52,253 nt of DNA from the NCBI GenBank assembly GCA_004143605.1, contig AWVY01000043.1:1-52253 (forward strand). The letters run 5' to 3'. Source of the stretch: Desulforamulus aquiferis (GTDB taxonomy: Bacteria; Bacillota; Desulfotomaculia; Desulfotomaculales; Desulfotomaculaceae). A program made the position numbers and the translations under genes. Positions 23,602 to 32,399 of the stretch are shown piece after piece (the stretch's first letter is position 1; every line of letters starts with the position of its first letter). Under the pieces are notes generated by a model. It was not told the origin of the DNA and did no database searches. It worked only from the letters and a program-made list of their open reading frames with translations.

Positions 23602-24339
23602 GTGGGTAAAACAAATCTAAAGGTGCGTCTGCTAAAGCATACCCCAGAACCGGAAAAAACTATAGCTATGGCTGCCAGGCTTTGCTATTCGCCTTCAAAA
23701 ATAGATGACCTGGCTGAAAGTGTTGCGGGGAAGGATCAACAGGCCTTTATAGCCAAGCTCTTGGAAATGGGTCATCTCACAACCATTGAGCATGTTTCCT
23801 TTACCTTTGGTATTGAAGGGGTATCCCGCAGCCTATTGGCCCAAATAACCCGTCATAGGATTGCTAGCTTCAGTGTGCAGTCCCAACGTTATGTAGGAGA
23901 GACCAGGGACCAGAATCGTCAGGGAAGCTTTGAGTATGTAGTGCCGGAAACGATTTTTGCTTTGGGGACTGAAGCAGTTAAAGAATTTGAGGAACAGATG
24001 TCCCAAATCCAACAATGGTATGATGGCTGGGTGGAAAAGCTCGGTGGTGGCAGGGAAGCCTATGAAGATGCAAGGTTTGTTTTGCCTAATGCCGCTGAAA
24101 CCAAAATTGTGGTAACTATGAACGCCAGGGAATTGAGACATTTCTTTAACCTGCGCTGCTGCCAAAGGGCTCAATGGGAAATCCGTAGGCTGGCAGAGGA
24201 AATGTTGAACTTGGTAAAGGAGGCAGCACCGACGGTATTTGCCGATGCTGGACCGGAATGCTTGGTTGGCCCCTGCCCCGAGGGAAAGCTCAGCTGCGGC
24301 AAGCGGGCAGAGGTGCGAAAAAGGTTTGGTTTAAATTAG
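23602..24339 (+). CDS. thyX: Flavin-dependent thymidylate synthase ThyX
   Basis: Intact, 245 residues. FAD-dependent methylation of dUMP to dTMP with methylene-tetrahydrofolate. The ThyX signature RHR-x7-S appears in ITRHRIASFSVQSQRY (residues about 84-99); RFVLPNAAETKIVVTMNARELRHFFNLRCCQRAQWEIR covers the dUMP and folate site. C-terminal CLVGPCPEGKLSCGK is common in clostridial members. GTG start with GGGGGAG about 12 bases upstream. Confidence 0.96.
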   Translation: MGKTNLKVRLLKHTPEPEKTIAMAARLCYSPSKIDDLAESVAGKDQQAFIAKLLEMGHLTTIEHVSFTFGIEGVSRSLLAQITRHRIASFSVQSQRYVGETRDQNRQGSFEYVVPETIFALGTEAVKEFEEQMSQIQQWYDGWVEKLGGGREAYEDARFVLPNAAETKIVVTMNARELRHFFNLRCCQRAQWEIRRLAEEMLNLVKEAAPTVFADAGPECLVGPCPEGKLSCGKRAEVRKRFGLN

Positions 24340-24405
24340 TAACTATGAAATGTATGAAGTTCCTCTGGATATACTAATCAGCATAACAGATACGGAGGTA
24401 ATCCG

Positions 24406-25137
24406 GTGAGCGAAATCATCGCTGGGCGAAATCCTGTTCGCGAAGCCTTACGTTCAGGACGTCCAATTAATAAAATTGTTATGGCTAAAGGTTCTACAAC
24501 GGGACCTGTATCAGAAATTATTAGGCTTGCCCGGGATAATAATGTTCCTGTACAAATGGTTGAACGGAGTAACCTGGACAAGCTGGTTAAGGATTCTCCC
24601 CATCAGGGTGTTATTGCCTATGTTGCCCCAAAAGAATATGTGGAGATAGAAGATATCTTACAAATAGCCAAGGAAAAAGGGCAAGACCCTTTTATTGTAA
24701 TGCTGGATGAGATAAATGATCCCCACAATTTAGGCGCAATTATACGAACCGTTGATGCCGCTGGGGCCCATGGGGTAATCATTCCCCAAAGACGCTCGGT
24801 GGCCCTAACTGCCACTGTAGCTAAGGCTTCTGCCGGGGCGGTGGAGTATGTACCGGTGGCCAGGGTTACTAATTTAGACCAGACAATAAGACAGTTAAAA
24901 GACATGGGTCTTTGGGTTGTGGGAGCAGATATGGATGGTAAGGAAACTTTCTGGGAGGCAAAACTTTCAGGGCCCCTTGTGTTAGTGATTGGCGGAGAGG
25001 GGAAAGGGATTGGGAGGCTTTTGAAAGAACGCTGTGATATGTTGGTTCGTTTGCCAATGGCTGGCCGGGTAGGATCCCTGAATGCTTCAGTTGCTGCGGC
25101 ACTATTGGTGTATGAGGTGATACGTCAGAGAGGGTAG
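24406..25137 (+). CDS. rlmB: 23S rRNA (guanosine-2'-O-)-methyltransferase RlmB
   Basis: Intact, 243 residues. SpoU-family SAM-dependent methyltransferase acting on G2251-equivalent of 23S rRNA. The N-terminal RNA-binding domain (IIAGRNPVREALRSG) is followed by the SPOUT motifs DEINDPHNLGAIIRTVDAAGAHGVIIP, LVLVIGGEGKGIGRLLKERCD and LPMAGRVGSLNASVAAALLVYE, forming the trefoil knot. GTG start with GGAGGT upstream. It almost abuts yacP. Confidence 0.95.
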   Translation: MSEIIAGRNPVREALRSGRPINKIVMAKGSTTGPVSEIIRLARDNNVPVQMVERSNLDKLVKDSPHQGVIAYVAPKEYVEIEDILQIAKEKGQDPFIVMLDEINDPHNLGAIIRTVDAAGAHGVIIPQRRSVALTATVAKASAGAVEYVPVARVTNLDQTIRQLKDMGLWVVGADMDGKETFWEAKLSGPLVLVIGGEGKGIGRLLKERCDMLVRLPMAGRVGSLNASVAAALLVYEVIRQRG

Positions 25138-25146
25138 GATTTGTCC

Positions 25147-25667
25147 ATGCAAGAATTTTACGTGGTGGACGGATATAACATTATCCATGCCTGGCCTGAC
25201 TTTGAGGGAATCATAGAAGGCGGGTTGGACCACGGTAGAGATAAACTAATTGACATAATAGCAAATTTTGCATCCCTGACAGGTAGTGTAGTTAAAATAG
25301 TTTTTGATGCACACCTGGTTAAGAAAGGGATTGAACATTCCGAGATGATACATGGAATAGAGGTTTTCTATACACAGGAGGGGGAAACTGCGGACTCCCT
25401 CATCGAGAGAATTGTAGGTGACCTTACCAAATTAGGGACTGTATATGTGGCAACTTCAGACTGGATGAGCAGAGAATTATTTTTGGCCGGGGTGCTTATC
25501 GCATCACGCCCAAGGAGTTTCGCACCCAGGTATTTAAAATCAATAAACAAGGCCAGCAGCAATTTGCCAAAAAGGACCCCACAGAGGGATACCTGGAGGA
25601 TAAACTGCCGGCAGATATTAGGTTAATCTTGGAAAAATGGCGGCGTGGAGGTGGGAAGGGGAAATAA
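25147..25667 (+). CDS. yacP: NYN-domain ribonuclease YacP (Rae1-like), one apparent frameshift
   Basis: PIN-like NYN endonuclease; the Bacillus homolog Rae1 cuts mRNA on the ribosome. N-terminal YVVDGYNIIHAW supplies the first acidic residue, then VKIVFDAHLV and TADSLIERIV. One G is missing near 25468; the repaired part reads ATSDWMEQRIIFGRGAYRITPKEF, a conserved block, and ends LILEKWRRGGGKGK. Repaired length is about 173 residues. ATG 25147 is preferred over TTG 25141 by spacing to GAGAGGG. Same operon as rlmB. Confidence 0.9.
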
Positions 25668-25845
25668 GTAAACTTGTCCTTGTAGATAAGTTGACTAATT
25701 AGCCCTAAAGTCTTGGCTGGCTTTTCTTCAAGAATAAAATCAGAATAATAAACTATCTAATATTTCCTGGCGAATGACGACAAAATTTAGCCGGCTAAGT
25801 ACTCTAATGTAGAACTAAAGTCCCCAGTAGACGTATTTTTTTACC

Positions 25846-25875
25846 TTGACGAGCCTTTTTAACATAAGATATAAT
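25846..25875 (+). promoter_or_regulatory. Sigma-A promoter upstream of sigH
   Basis: TTGACG (25846-25851), 18-base spacer, TATAAT (25870-25875), 158 bases before the gene. The gap 25668-26033 otherwise holds AT-rich leader sequence; no riboswitch or other gene is seen. Confidence 0.7.
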
Positions 25876-26033
25876 TACTCATGGAACTCAAAGAACTAGT
25901 TAGGAAGTAATATATAACTAACTGATTAATCAAATGGGTGGTATTTTGACCCCGGAATCATCTAAATAAGACTTTTGCAGTCTTTTTCTCTTTTTTACTG
26001 GTGCTTAAGATAAAGAAGCGGGGGCGATAAATT

Positions 26034-26677
26034 TTGAATATAAATGCACAAAGGGAAGTTTCCGGCGGCTACAGTATCATGGTTGACGAGGATGTCGTAG
26101 AGTTCGCGCGTGAGGGCGACGACGCGGCGCTGGAATACTTAATTAACAAATATAAAAACTTTGTGCGTGCTAAAGCTCGCTCATACTTCCTTATCGGGGC
26201 CGACAGGGAGGATATAATCCAGGAAGGTATGATTGGATTATATAAGCTATTCGGGATTTTCGGATGGACAAACTATCCTCTTTCCGTGCCTTCGCAGAAC
26301 TTTGTATTACTAGGCAGATTATTACCGCCATAAAAACAGCCACAAGACAAAAACACATTCCTTTGAATTCTTATGTCTCATTAAATAAGCCTATTTATGA
26401 TGAGGATTCAGATCGAACCCTGCTGGATGTAATTTCAGGGTCTAAAATTACAGACCCCGAAGAGCTGATTATTAGCAGGGAAGAGTTCGATGATATCGAA
26501 GAAAAAATGGGCGAAATTCTCAGCTCCTTGGAGTGGAAGGTGCTTATGTCTTACTTGGAGGGTAAATCCTATCAGGAAATAGCTGAGGATTTAAATCGTC
26601 ACGTAAAATCTATTGACAATGCATTGCAAAGGGTTAAACGCAAGTTAGAAAGATACTTGGAAAAGCGAGAAGCTTAA
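26034..26677 (+). CDS. sigH: RNA polymerase sigma-H factor, one apparent frameshift
   Basis: Sigma-70 family factor for the transition to stationary phase and sporulation. Region 2: DDAALEYLINKYKNFVRAKARSYFLIGADREDIIQEGMIGLYKAIRDF, then FRAFAELCITRQIITAIKTATRQKH. Region 4: LEWKVLMSYLEGKSYQEIAEDLNRHVKSIDNALQRVKRKLERYL. One base is missing near 26250, inside the core of region 2. Repaired length is about 214 residues. TTG start with GGGGGCG upstream; no ATG is near. It follows the rlmB-yacP operon, the usual clostridial order. Confidence 0.95.
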
Positions 26678-26689
26678 ATTTACATTTAG

Positions 26690-26717
26690 ACCCCGGATAT
26701 CCGGGGTTTGGCTTTCT
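26690..26717 (+). terminator. Terminator of sigH
   Basis: ACCCCGGAT (690-698) and ATCCGGGGT (699-707) form a compact GC-rich palindrome 13 bases after the stop, followed by TTGGCTTTCTTT. Confidence 0.7.
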
Positions 26718-26823
26718 TTAACTCAAATAATACTACACGAAGGTTATGTTTACCTTTATTTTACCGAAAATATTTCTGAGTAAAAAAACTCTATTGTTGC
26801 CATTTAATACTTCTTATAAAGTG

Positions 26824-26852
26824 TTGACAGTGATTTTTATATCTGTTATTAT
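26824..26852 (+). promoter_or_regulatory. tRNA cluster promoter
   Basis: TTGACA (26824-26829), 17-base spacer, TATTAT (26847-26852), 32 bases before tRNA-Thr(TGT). Confidence 0.75.
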
Positions 26853-26884
26853 ATCTCTTGCGGCGGTAATGACGCTGTAGTTTG

Positions 26885-26960
26885 GCCGGCGTAGCTCAAT
26901 TGGTAGAGCAGCTGACTTGTAATCAGCAGGTTGCGGGTTCGAGTCCCATCGTCGGCTCCA
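26885..26960 (+). tRNA. tRNA-Thr (TGT)
   Basis: 76 bases with encoded CCA. Acceptor GCCGGCG/CGTCGGC (one G-T pair); anticodon stem GCTGA/TCAGC, loop CTTGTAA, anticodon TGT at 26918-26920. A C-A mismatch appears in the T-stem. Very similar to the tRNA-Thr(CGT) at 27415. Confidence 0.95.
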
Positions 26961-26969
26961 ACTTAATCT

Positions 26970-27055
<86 letters not shown>

Positions 27056-27088
27056 GTATATTTCCATAGAAGGCCTGGAAATTAATCC

Positions 27089-27118
27089 TTGTTTCTATAT
27101 CTATGGATATGATATAAT
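27089..27118 (+). promoter_or_regulatory. Candidate promoter before tRNA-fMet
   Basis: TTGTTT (27089-27094), 18-base spacer, TATAAT (27113-27118), 12 bases before the tRNA. It may give initiator tRNA its own transcription. Confidence 0.55.
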
Positions 27119-27130
27119 ACTCGATGTTGA

Positions 27131-27205
27131 CGCGGGATAGAGCAGTTGGTAGCTCGTCGGGCTCATAACCCGAAGTCGGGGGTTCAAGTCCCCCTCCCGC
27201 AACCA
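27131..27205 (+). tRNA. Initiator tRNA-fMet (CAT)
   Basis: The acceptor CGCGGGA against TCCCGCA leaves the C1-A72 mismatch that marks bacterial initiator tRNA, and the anticodon stem has the three consecutive G-C pairs (GGG-CTCATAA-CCC) needed for initiation. CCA is encoded. It is 75 bases; the variable loop is AGTC where AGGTC is usual, so one base may be lost here as in the nearby genes. Confidence 0.95.
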
Positions 27206-27207
27206 AT

Positions 27208-27283
27208 GCTGCTATAGCTCAGTAGGTAGAGCGTATCCTTGGTAAGGATAAGGTCACCGGTTCAATCCCGGTTAGCAGCTCCA
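27208..27283 (+). tRNA. tRNA-Thr (GGT)
   Basis: 76 bases with CCA. Acceptor GCTGCTA/TAGCAGC, anticodon stem TATCC/GGATA, loop TTGGTAA, anticodon GGT at 27241-27243. Two bases after tRNA-fMet, so cotranscribed with it. Confidence 0.95.
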
Positions 27284-27286
27284 ATT

Positions 27287-27318
27287 TAAGTTCTGCTTAC
27301 CAGCGGAACTTTTATTTT
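27287..27318 (+). terminator. Terminator of the tRNA cluster
   Basis: AAGTTCTGC pairs with GCGGAACTT (one mismatch) around a short loop, followed by TTATTTTTAT. Confidence 0.75.
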
Positions 27319-27414
27319 TATAATGTTATTACACAACCTAGAAAATCAGCAGAACAGCAAATATTGCAGCCAAACTTTAGCTTGTGGTAAAATAGTCCTG
27401 CATGTATAGATTAA

Positions 27415-27489
27415 GCCGACGTAGCTCAGTGGTAGAGCAGCTGATTCGTAATCAGCAGGCCGTGGGTTCAAGTCCCATCGTCGGCTCCA
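27415..27489 (+). tRNA. tRNA-Thr (CGT)
   Basis: 75 bases with CCA. Acceptor GCCGACG/CGTCGGC fully paired; anticodon stem GCTGA/TCAGC, loop TTCGTAA, anticodon CGT at 27447-27449. Nearly identical to tRNA-Thr(TGT) outside the anticodon, suggesting duplication. It is separated from the cluster by a terminator and about 95 bases. Confidence 0.95.
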
Positions 27490-27497
27490 AGAAATGG

Positions 27498-27528
27498 AGA
27501 GCTGCATAAATTGCAGTTCTTTTAATTT
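27498..27528 (+). terminator. Terminator of tRNA-Thr(CGT)
   Basis: AGAGCTGCA (498-506) pairs with TGCAGTTCT (512-520), then TTTAATTTT. Confidence 0.75.
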
Positions 27529-27641
27529 TGCATAATATACATTTATGATTGAATGATTAATTTAATAAAATAAAAGGGTACTGCAGGAGTTATTCCCCAA
27601 TTGACGAATGTTTGATTAGGTTTCTTGCTGAGGTGAAGGGT

Positions 27642-27824
27642 ATGAATAGAGAAGAATTAGATAGGGCCATAGAGGATACGAAGCTAGAAATATACCGATT
27701 AAAATATCAATTAGGGGAAACGGTGGCTATTAAAAAGGAACGTGAAATTCATAAGAGGCTTAGAGAACTTCAAATTTTACATTATTGGCAATTGGAAATA
27801 TTGAAGAGACTAGACAAAGAATAG
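27642..27824 (+). CDS. Small coiled-coil protein, unknown
   Basis: 60 residues (MNREELDRAIEDTKLEIYRLK to EILKRLDKE), strongly helical with heptad leucine/isoleucine spacing and high charge. Start ATG 27642 because GAGGTGAAGG lies just upstream; an upstream in-frame start at 27612 lacks a site. It does not carry the Spo0E-type signature. It lies where ribosomal-protein and elongation genes would be expected after the sigH-tRNA block. Confidence 0.55.
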   Translation: MNREELDRAIEDTKLEIYRLKYQLGETVAIKKEREIHKRLRELQILHYWQLEILKRLDKE

Positions 27825-27873
27825 CTATAATATAATTACTTAGTGGACTACACTTGTGCATCGTGGGAGGTGG

Positions 27874-28434
27874 ATGACTTTGAAAATTGGTATAGACCTG
27901 GACGGAACCATAGCTGATAATTTAAACCTTTTAGTGGACACCCTAAACACCCATAGTGGTAAAAAATTACTTGGGGATGAGATTTACCAATATAACCTGT
28001 GTAAGGTCTACTCTATCACAGAAGATGATTTTATCAATTTGATGGAGCAAAGGGAAGAAGAGATTATTAGCACCAGTCCGGTTATTCCCTATGCCAGAAG
28101 GAATATTAAACAGTTAGTTAATGATGGCTGGGAAGTTCATATAATAACTGCCAGGAACCCTCGTTATGCGGAAATCACTGAAAAATGGCTACACCAGCAG
28201 GGTATTCCCTACAGGGGACTCCATTTATTAAATTCCCATGATAAGCTTGATGTTTGTAAAGAACTCAAGGTTAGGCTAATGATTGAAGATAACATTCATA
28301 ACGGTTACCAGTTGGCAACTGGAGGCATTGACGTTATATTATATGATGCCCCCCACAATCGCTTCTGGCCATGGAAAGGAACCAGGTGCAGAACTTGGAA
28401 TCAAGTATATAATTCAATTTCTAATCAAAGGTAA
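27874..28434 (+). CDS. HAD-superfamily 5'-nucleotidase-like protein (NT5C / YqfW-like)
   Basis: 186 residues, intact. The HAD nucleophile motif is GIDLDGTIADN (first two Asp); motif II WEVHIITARNPRY carries the conserved Thr; motif III/IV lies in HDKLDVCKELKVRLMIEDNIHN. This layout resembles 5'(3')-deoxyribonucleotidases and YqfW/YorS-type proteins, so dephosphorylation of a nucleotide is likely. Start is ATG 27874 or TTG 27880; GGGAGGTGG ends at 27873, and spacing favours the TTG slightly. Confidence 0.8.
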   Translation: MTLKIGIDLDGTIADNLNLLVDTLNTHSGKKLLGDEIYQYNLCKVYSITEDDFINLMEQREEEIISTSPVIPYARRNIKQLVNDGWEVHIITARNPRYAEITEKWLHQQGIPYRGLHLLNSHDKLDVCKELKVRLMIEDNIHNGYQLATGGIDVILYDAPHNRFWPWKGTRCRTWNQVYNSISNQR

Positions 28435-28437
28435 TCA

Positions 28438-28468
28438 GGACATCCTAGTTGGGATGCCCATTTTTTTT
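28438..28468 (+). terminator. Terminator of the nucleotidase gene
   Basis: GGACATCC pairs with GGATGCC (one bulged A), followed by CATTTTTTTT. Confidence 0.75.
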
Positions 28469-28591
28469 CCAAAATTTTTAACAGGAATAATAAAGTTTGT
28501 AACGAATTAACTAAATTAATCGTCAAAATAGGTAAGAATTTCTACTGGCTATCCAGATTTTATAGAATAAATGATTATGGAGGTAATGACA

Positions 28592-31023
28592 TTGAGACTC
28601 AAGTTGCTTACTTTTTTGATAGCTTTACTGGTTCCTTTATCCTCTGCCTGGGGGGCCGGCTTTAAAGATACCGCGGGGCAGTGGTGGGAGCAGTCAATTG
28701 CCGAATGTAATGCTGCAAGCATCATGGTGGGGCGATCTGATGACTTGTTTGTTCCCAAGGAATCGGTTACAAGAATGGAAGCAATTATTTTACTAAACAG
28801 GGCCCTAGGCTTTAGAAACGAAGCAGATGGTTATGCCATGTCACCAGGTGGATATAACTTTCCCGCTGATTTTCCAGAATGGGGTAAAAGAAATGTAGCC
28901 TTTGCCGCAGACAAGGGATATATCTCTAAGTCGGGGATTCCAACTATGCAGCCCAAGCATCCGGCCAGCCGGGCTGAAATTGCCGTGCTTTTTGCCAATG
29001 CATTAAACCTTAGTGCAGATGGCTATCAGCTGAACTTTGCTGATAATGCAGCAATTGCCAGCAGTCTGCAGCCCTTTGTGGCTGCTGCCGTGAAGCATGG
29101 GGTAATGGTTGGGAAAACAGATAATAAGTTTGAGCCAAATGCTAACGTAACCAGGGGTGAAATGGCTGTAATTATTGCTAGACTATTTGAGAACGGCAAA
29201 ATAAATCCTCAGGCCAGTAATTACTATGTGGCAAGGTAAGCTCTGTAGATTCAACAAATAAAAAGATTACAGTCACAAAGGGAGGACAAACCTTAACCCT
29301 TTCCCTGGCCAGTGATGCCGAACTATTCAGGGGTGGGAGCAAGGGTACAATTGGTGCCTTTAAAGCTAATGACAATGTTAAGGTGGTTTTAGATTCGACA
29401 GGCAAAGTTACATATTTGGCTGATACCTCAGCTAGTACTTCGACAGTTGATCCCCCTGTAACTAGCATTCCTACTCAGAACACCCTTACAGGCACTATAC
29501 AAGGTCTGCAAGTAAATAATCCTTTAACAATTACTTTTCAACCCGACAATGGTTCCATTACATCTTATCCTTTATTAAGTACGGTGATAATAAGTCAAAA
29601 TGGTTATCTCAAGGACTTAACATCATTAACCAGTGGAACAAGGGCGGAGGTTAAGTTTTCGGGAGGGAGTATTTCAGAGATAAAGCTACTTTTGTCTGGT
29701 AAAGAGTCAAAAGGCTACATTATAAACTCCTTTTTAGATTACTTTACCGTTAGATATGATGATGGTACAAGTGAACAAATTGATAGGACATCAGTTAGCT
29801 CCGGGTATACTAATTTTGCCAGGGGTCAGAGGGTAGCCCTTGAAAAGGTCGGCGGCCTCGTAACAAATATTGTGCCATTAAGTGAAACACCTAAGGTCTT
29901 TGGCCACGTGGTGAGTGTGGGTTCCTCTGGGATTACCATCGAAGATGCTGACGGCTATGATCGGACCTATCCTTTTACCAGTAATTACAAAATCAAAGAC
30001 AAAGATGGTTATACTATCAGCAGAAGTGATATAGAACAAGGTGATACTGTAGAAATAGAAATCACGGATCAACAACAGGCAAGCAATATTAAATTACTAG
30101 ATAATAGTTCTTCTGTGTCTGACTTAGAAGGGGAGGTTACCTACATAAAGACCTCTGGCACCTACCGCATCACTATTAAAAAGTCAGACGGATCGGAAAA
30201 GACCTATGATGTTAATGATAATGTAGAGGTTTATAGATACAATAACAGTAGTAAACGTAGCTTTGATTATATTAATGAACACGATTATGTTAAGTTAACA
30301 ACAAATTCCCGGGATTATGTAACAAAAATTGATGTTTTGGATACCGAAGTAGTCGAAGGTGAAATAACCCATATTGATACCTACGACCAAACCATAGAAA
30401 TTAAAAATAGCAGTGACAGAAAGAGAACCTATGATGTAGTTAGCAATGTGACTGTTTGGGAGGATGGTAGAAGTCGAACCTTTAGAAGCCTCCGCAGCGG
30501 AGACAATGTTCGAGTTATTCTTAATAAGAATTATGAAGTAATTACAATAAATTTAGGTACTAGCTCATCTGTCTCCAACGGTTCTTATAGTGGAATCATA
30601 GCCGAGCTGGATATTAATGAAGATAAGATAAAGATCGAGAGAAATGGTAATACTACGCTCTATACCTTGGATGATGATGTAACGGTAGTAAATGATAACG
30701 GTAACTATCTGGATAAAATCATAATTGGCTCTGAGGCTGAGGTTAGAGTGGAAAGCAGTAAAGTTACTAGAATCAAGGTAACTAATTATGAAAGAATTAA
30801 GCTGACCGGCAATCTTGAAAAAATATCGGCGGGGCGGGCGTATATTTACCAAGACAATGGTACGAGAAATGGAGTAACACATATGTTCCTCATAGCAGAA
30901 CGTGCCACCCTAAAGGATCGCAACGATAGGTCCATTGAATTTTCGGATTTGGGTTCGTATAAAGGAAAGGATATAGAATTTGAACTTAGATATGACGAGG
31001 TTGAATATTTAAAAATTAAGTAA
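28592..31023 (+). CDS. S-layer homology (SLH) protein with tandem beta-repeat region, one apparent frameshift
   Basis: Secreted cell-surface protein, about 810 residues when repaired. A signal peptide LKLLTFLIALLVPLSSAWGA opens it. Three SLH repeats follow (about residues 25-205: AGFKDTAGQWWEQSIAECN..., FPADFPEWGKRNVAFAADKGY..., FADNAAIASSLQPFVAAAVKHG), which usually anchor to pyruvylated wall polymer. Then come about eight repeats of 60-80 residues with the pattern G-x-V-x-x-I, I-x-I, dG-x-x-x-Y, GD-x-V-x-V (such as VVEGEITHIDTYDQTIEIKNSSDRKRTYDV). One G is missing near 29234 (YYVGKVSSVDSTNK), joining the SLH and repeat parts. TTG 28592 is chosen by spacing to GGAGG at 28579-28583; ATG 28586 is possible. 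Confidence 0.88.
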
Positions 31024-31027
31024 TTCT

Positions 31028-31060
31028 AGGGTGGATGTAATATCCACCCTATTTTTATTT
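31028..31060 (+). terminator. Terminator of the SLH gene
   Basis: AGGGTGGAT (028-036) pairs with ATCCACCCT (042-050), followed by ATTTTTATTT. Confidence 0.85.
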
Positions 31061-31061
31061 A

Positions 31062-31092
31062 AATACAAAAATGGCCGGAGTTATCCGACCAT
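31062..31092 (-). terminator. Terminator of the 31113-31373 gene
   Basis: ATGGCCGGA (071-079) pairs with TCCGACCAT (084-092), one mismatch; on the minus strand the stem is followed by TTTTTGTATTT. Confidence 0.65.
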
Positions 31093-31112
31093 TACAGACG
31101 TGTTGTTTTAAC

Positions 31113-31373
31113 CTATCTTTTGTATCCCCCCAGGTTTAAAAGGGTATTATAATAATCCAGGTCGGTACCGTTTAATTCCTCTGAATTATTGTTATTCAAG
31201 GAAGAGGACATGGGGGTATTGAAATTTACCATATCTTTCTTAATTAATAATCGAATATATTGGCTGCGGTTGGTTTCTTCGTAGGAACTCCGATTAATTT
31301 GGATAATTTTTTTGTCGAGATAATCGACCAGATCTTCAGGAATACTAATTGTGATGGTTTTGTGTCTTCGCAT
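31113..31373 (-). CDS. Ribbon-helix-helix (CopG-type) DNA-binding protein
   Basis: 86 residues. The N-terminal RHH fold is visible: a beta strand KTITISIPEDLVDYLDKKI, then NRSQYIRLLIKKDM. The C-terminal half (about 50-86) is Asn/Ser-rich and looks unstructured. AAAGGAGG lies just before ATG 31373. It diverges from the helix-turn-helix gene at 31542; a perfect palindrome lies in its promoter region. No toxin gene is beside it, so a free-standing regulator is more likely than an antitoxin. Confidence 0.8.
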   Translation of the reverse strand: MRRHKTITISIPEDLVDYLDKKIIQINRSSYEETNRSQYIRLLIKKDMVNFNTPMSSSLNNNNSEELNGTDLDYYNTLLNLGGYKR

Positions 31374-31416
31374 GATGTTGCCTCCTTTACTGTTTTTCCT
31401 TGGTATAGTATATAAT

Positions 31417-31431
31417 ATGTTAATTTAACAT
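31417..31431. promoter_or_regulatory. Palindromic operator candidate between divergent regulators
   Basis: ATGTTAA-T-TTAACAT is a perfect 15-base inverted repeat 44 bases upstream of the RHH gene and 111 upstream of the XRE gene. It lies beside overlapping -10-like TATAAT/TATACT sequences. Recognition by either regulator is inference. Confidence 0.45.
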
Positions 31432-31541
31432 AAGTAAATAACCAATTTGGTAAAATAATTCTTTTAAAAAATTACCACTCATACCAACGACAGTTAAGCA
31501 AATAATAACGATAAGTAATTTTAAAAAGGAGGCGGCAACTA

Positions 31542-31850
31542 GTGTATAGCCCAAAGGAATTAGGCCTCAGAGTAAAGAGAGCCCGGGAACATAGGGCCAA
31601 AAGAAGTGGACAGGAATTTACCCAGAAAATGCTGGCATTTAAAATAGGAGAAACTTCAAAATGGGTACAAAAAGTTGAGAAAGGATTAATGTACCCGGAG
31701 TGGGAACCACTTAACTTAATAGCCGATACCTGTGGTGTTTCAATTGATTTTATCACGGGGGAGAGTTTTGAAAGTGAAATTGACTATGAAGAGTCAGTTA
31801 GGGGCGGGGTTGAAGCTAGAAAAATTAGTACTGAAGATTTGTACGTTTAG
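31542..31850 (+). CDS. XRE-family helix-turn-helix regulator
   Basis: 102 residues. The HTH fits LGLRVKRAREHR...FTQKMLAFKIGETSKWVQKVEKGLMYPEWEPLNLIADTCGVSIDFITG (residues about 6-75), the usual Xre/SinR form with an extra insertion HRAKRSGQEF in the first turn. The C-terminus is short and acidic. GTG start with AAGGAGG upstream. A terminator follows directly, so it is monocistronic. Confidence 0.82.
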   Translation: MYSPKELGLRVKRAREHRAKRSGQEFTQKMLAFKIGETSKWVQKVEKGLMYPEWEPLNLIADTCGVSIDFITGESFESEIDYEESVRGGVEARKISTEDLYV

Positions 31851-31881
31851 CATGAAAAGGTCAAAAATGTTAGGAGAAAGG

Positions 31882-31911
31882 TGAGACATGGTAAGTCTCA
31901 TCTTTTTCTTT
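31882..31911 (+). terminator. Terminator of the XRE gene
   Basis: TGAGAC (882-887) pairs with GTCTCA (895-900), followed by TCTTTTTCTTT. Confidence 0.75.
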
Positions 31912-31947
31912 CTCATAAAAATAAAACCGAATGCAATAGCATTCGGT
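31912..31947 (-). terminator. Terminator of the zinc-ribbon gene
   Basis: ACCGAATGC (926-934) pairs exactly with GCATTCGGT (939-947); on the minus strand the stem is followed by TTTTATTTTTATG. Confidence 0.8.
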
Positions 31948-31965
31948 ATAACTACCTAGTTAAGT

Positions 31966-32265
31966 TTATCTGTTACGAATATTTTGAAAGCATTCGCGAC
32001 AATAAACTGGTTTTGTACCGCTTGGTTGAAATGGTACCTGAGTGGTTACACCACAGTCGTCACACACAGCCTCATATAATTGCCGCTGGGCCGGACGGTA
32101 ACCTTCATTGCCTTGGGTGCGTTGCTTGCGCGCCGCTCTACAGGAAGGGCAGCGTGAAGGATCATTTTGAAAACCCTTTTCAGCAAAAAATTCTTGTTCG
32201 CGGGCAGAGAATAAAAACTCTGCTCCACAATCCCGGCAAACTAGAGTTCTGTCAGAAAATACCAA
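31966..32265 (-). CDS. Zinc-ribbon protein of the CxxC/cold-shock-associated family
   Basis: 99 residues with four CxxC pairs: CRDC, CPSC, CDDC, CREC. The first half VFSDRTLVCRDCGAEFLFSAREQEFFAEKGFQNDPSRCPSC and the second AVCDDCGVTTQVPFQPSGTKPVYCRECF are typical of the paired zinc-ribbon proteins widespread in Clostridia and Chloroflexi. The role is probably nucleic-acid binding, not proven. Start is set at TTG 32265 because GGGGGAG lies 6 bases upstream and family members begin here; the ATG at 32316 is less likely. Confidence 0.75.
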   Translation of the reverse strand: MVFSDRTLVCRDCGAEFLFSAREQEFFAEKGFQNDPSRCPSCRAARKQRTQGNEGYRPAQRQLYEAVCDDCGVTTQVPFQPSGTKPVYCRECFQNIRNR

Positions 32266-32399
32266 ACCTATCTCCCCCGAATAATGAAACTCCCTAAATT
32301 TCTTCTGTGCTAACAAATGTTAATTACCAATGCCACAGTCAGCATTATGAAAAATTAGAGGCAATTTCAGTATAACACCAGGATTAGGAAAAATCAACC

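Noticed and set aside
27382-27410. TTGTGG-17-TATAGA as promoter of tRNA-Thr(CGT)
   Set aside because: The -10 would end 5 bases before the mature tRNA, placing the transcription start inside the gene.
31113-31373. RHH gene as an antitoxin
   Set aside because: No toxin-like gene is adjacent on the same strand; the neighbour is a divergent XRE regulator.
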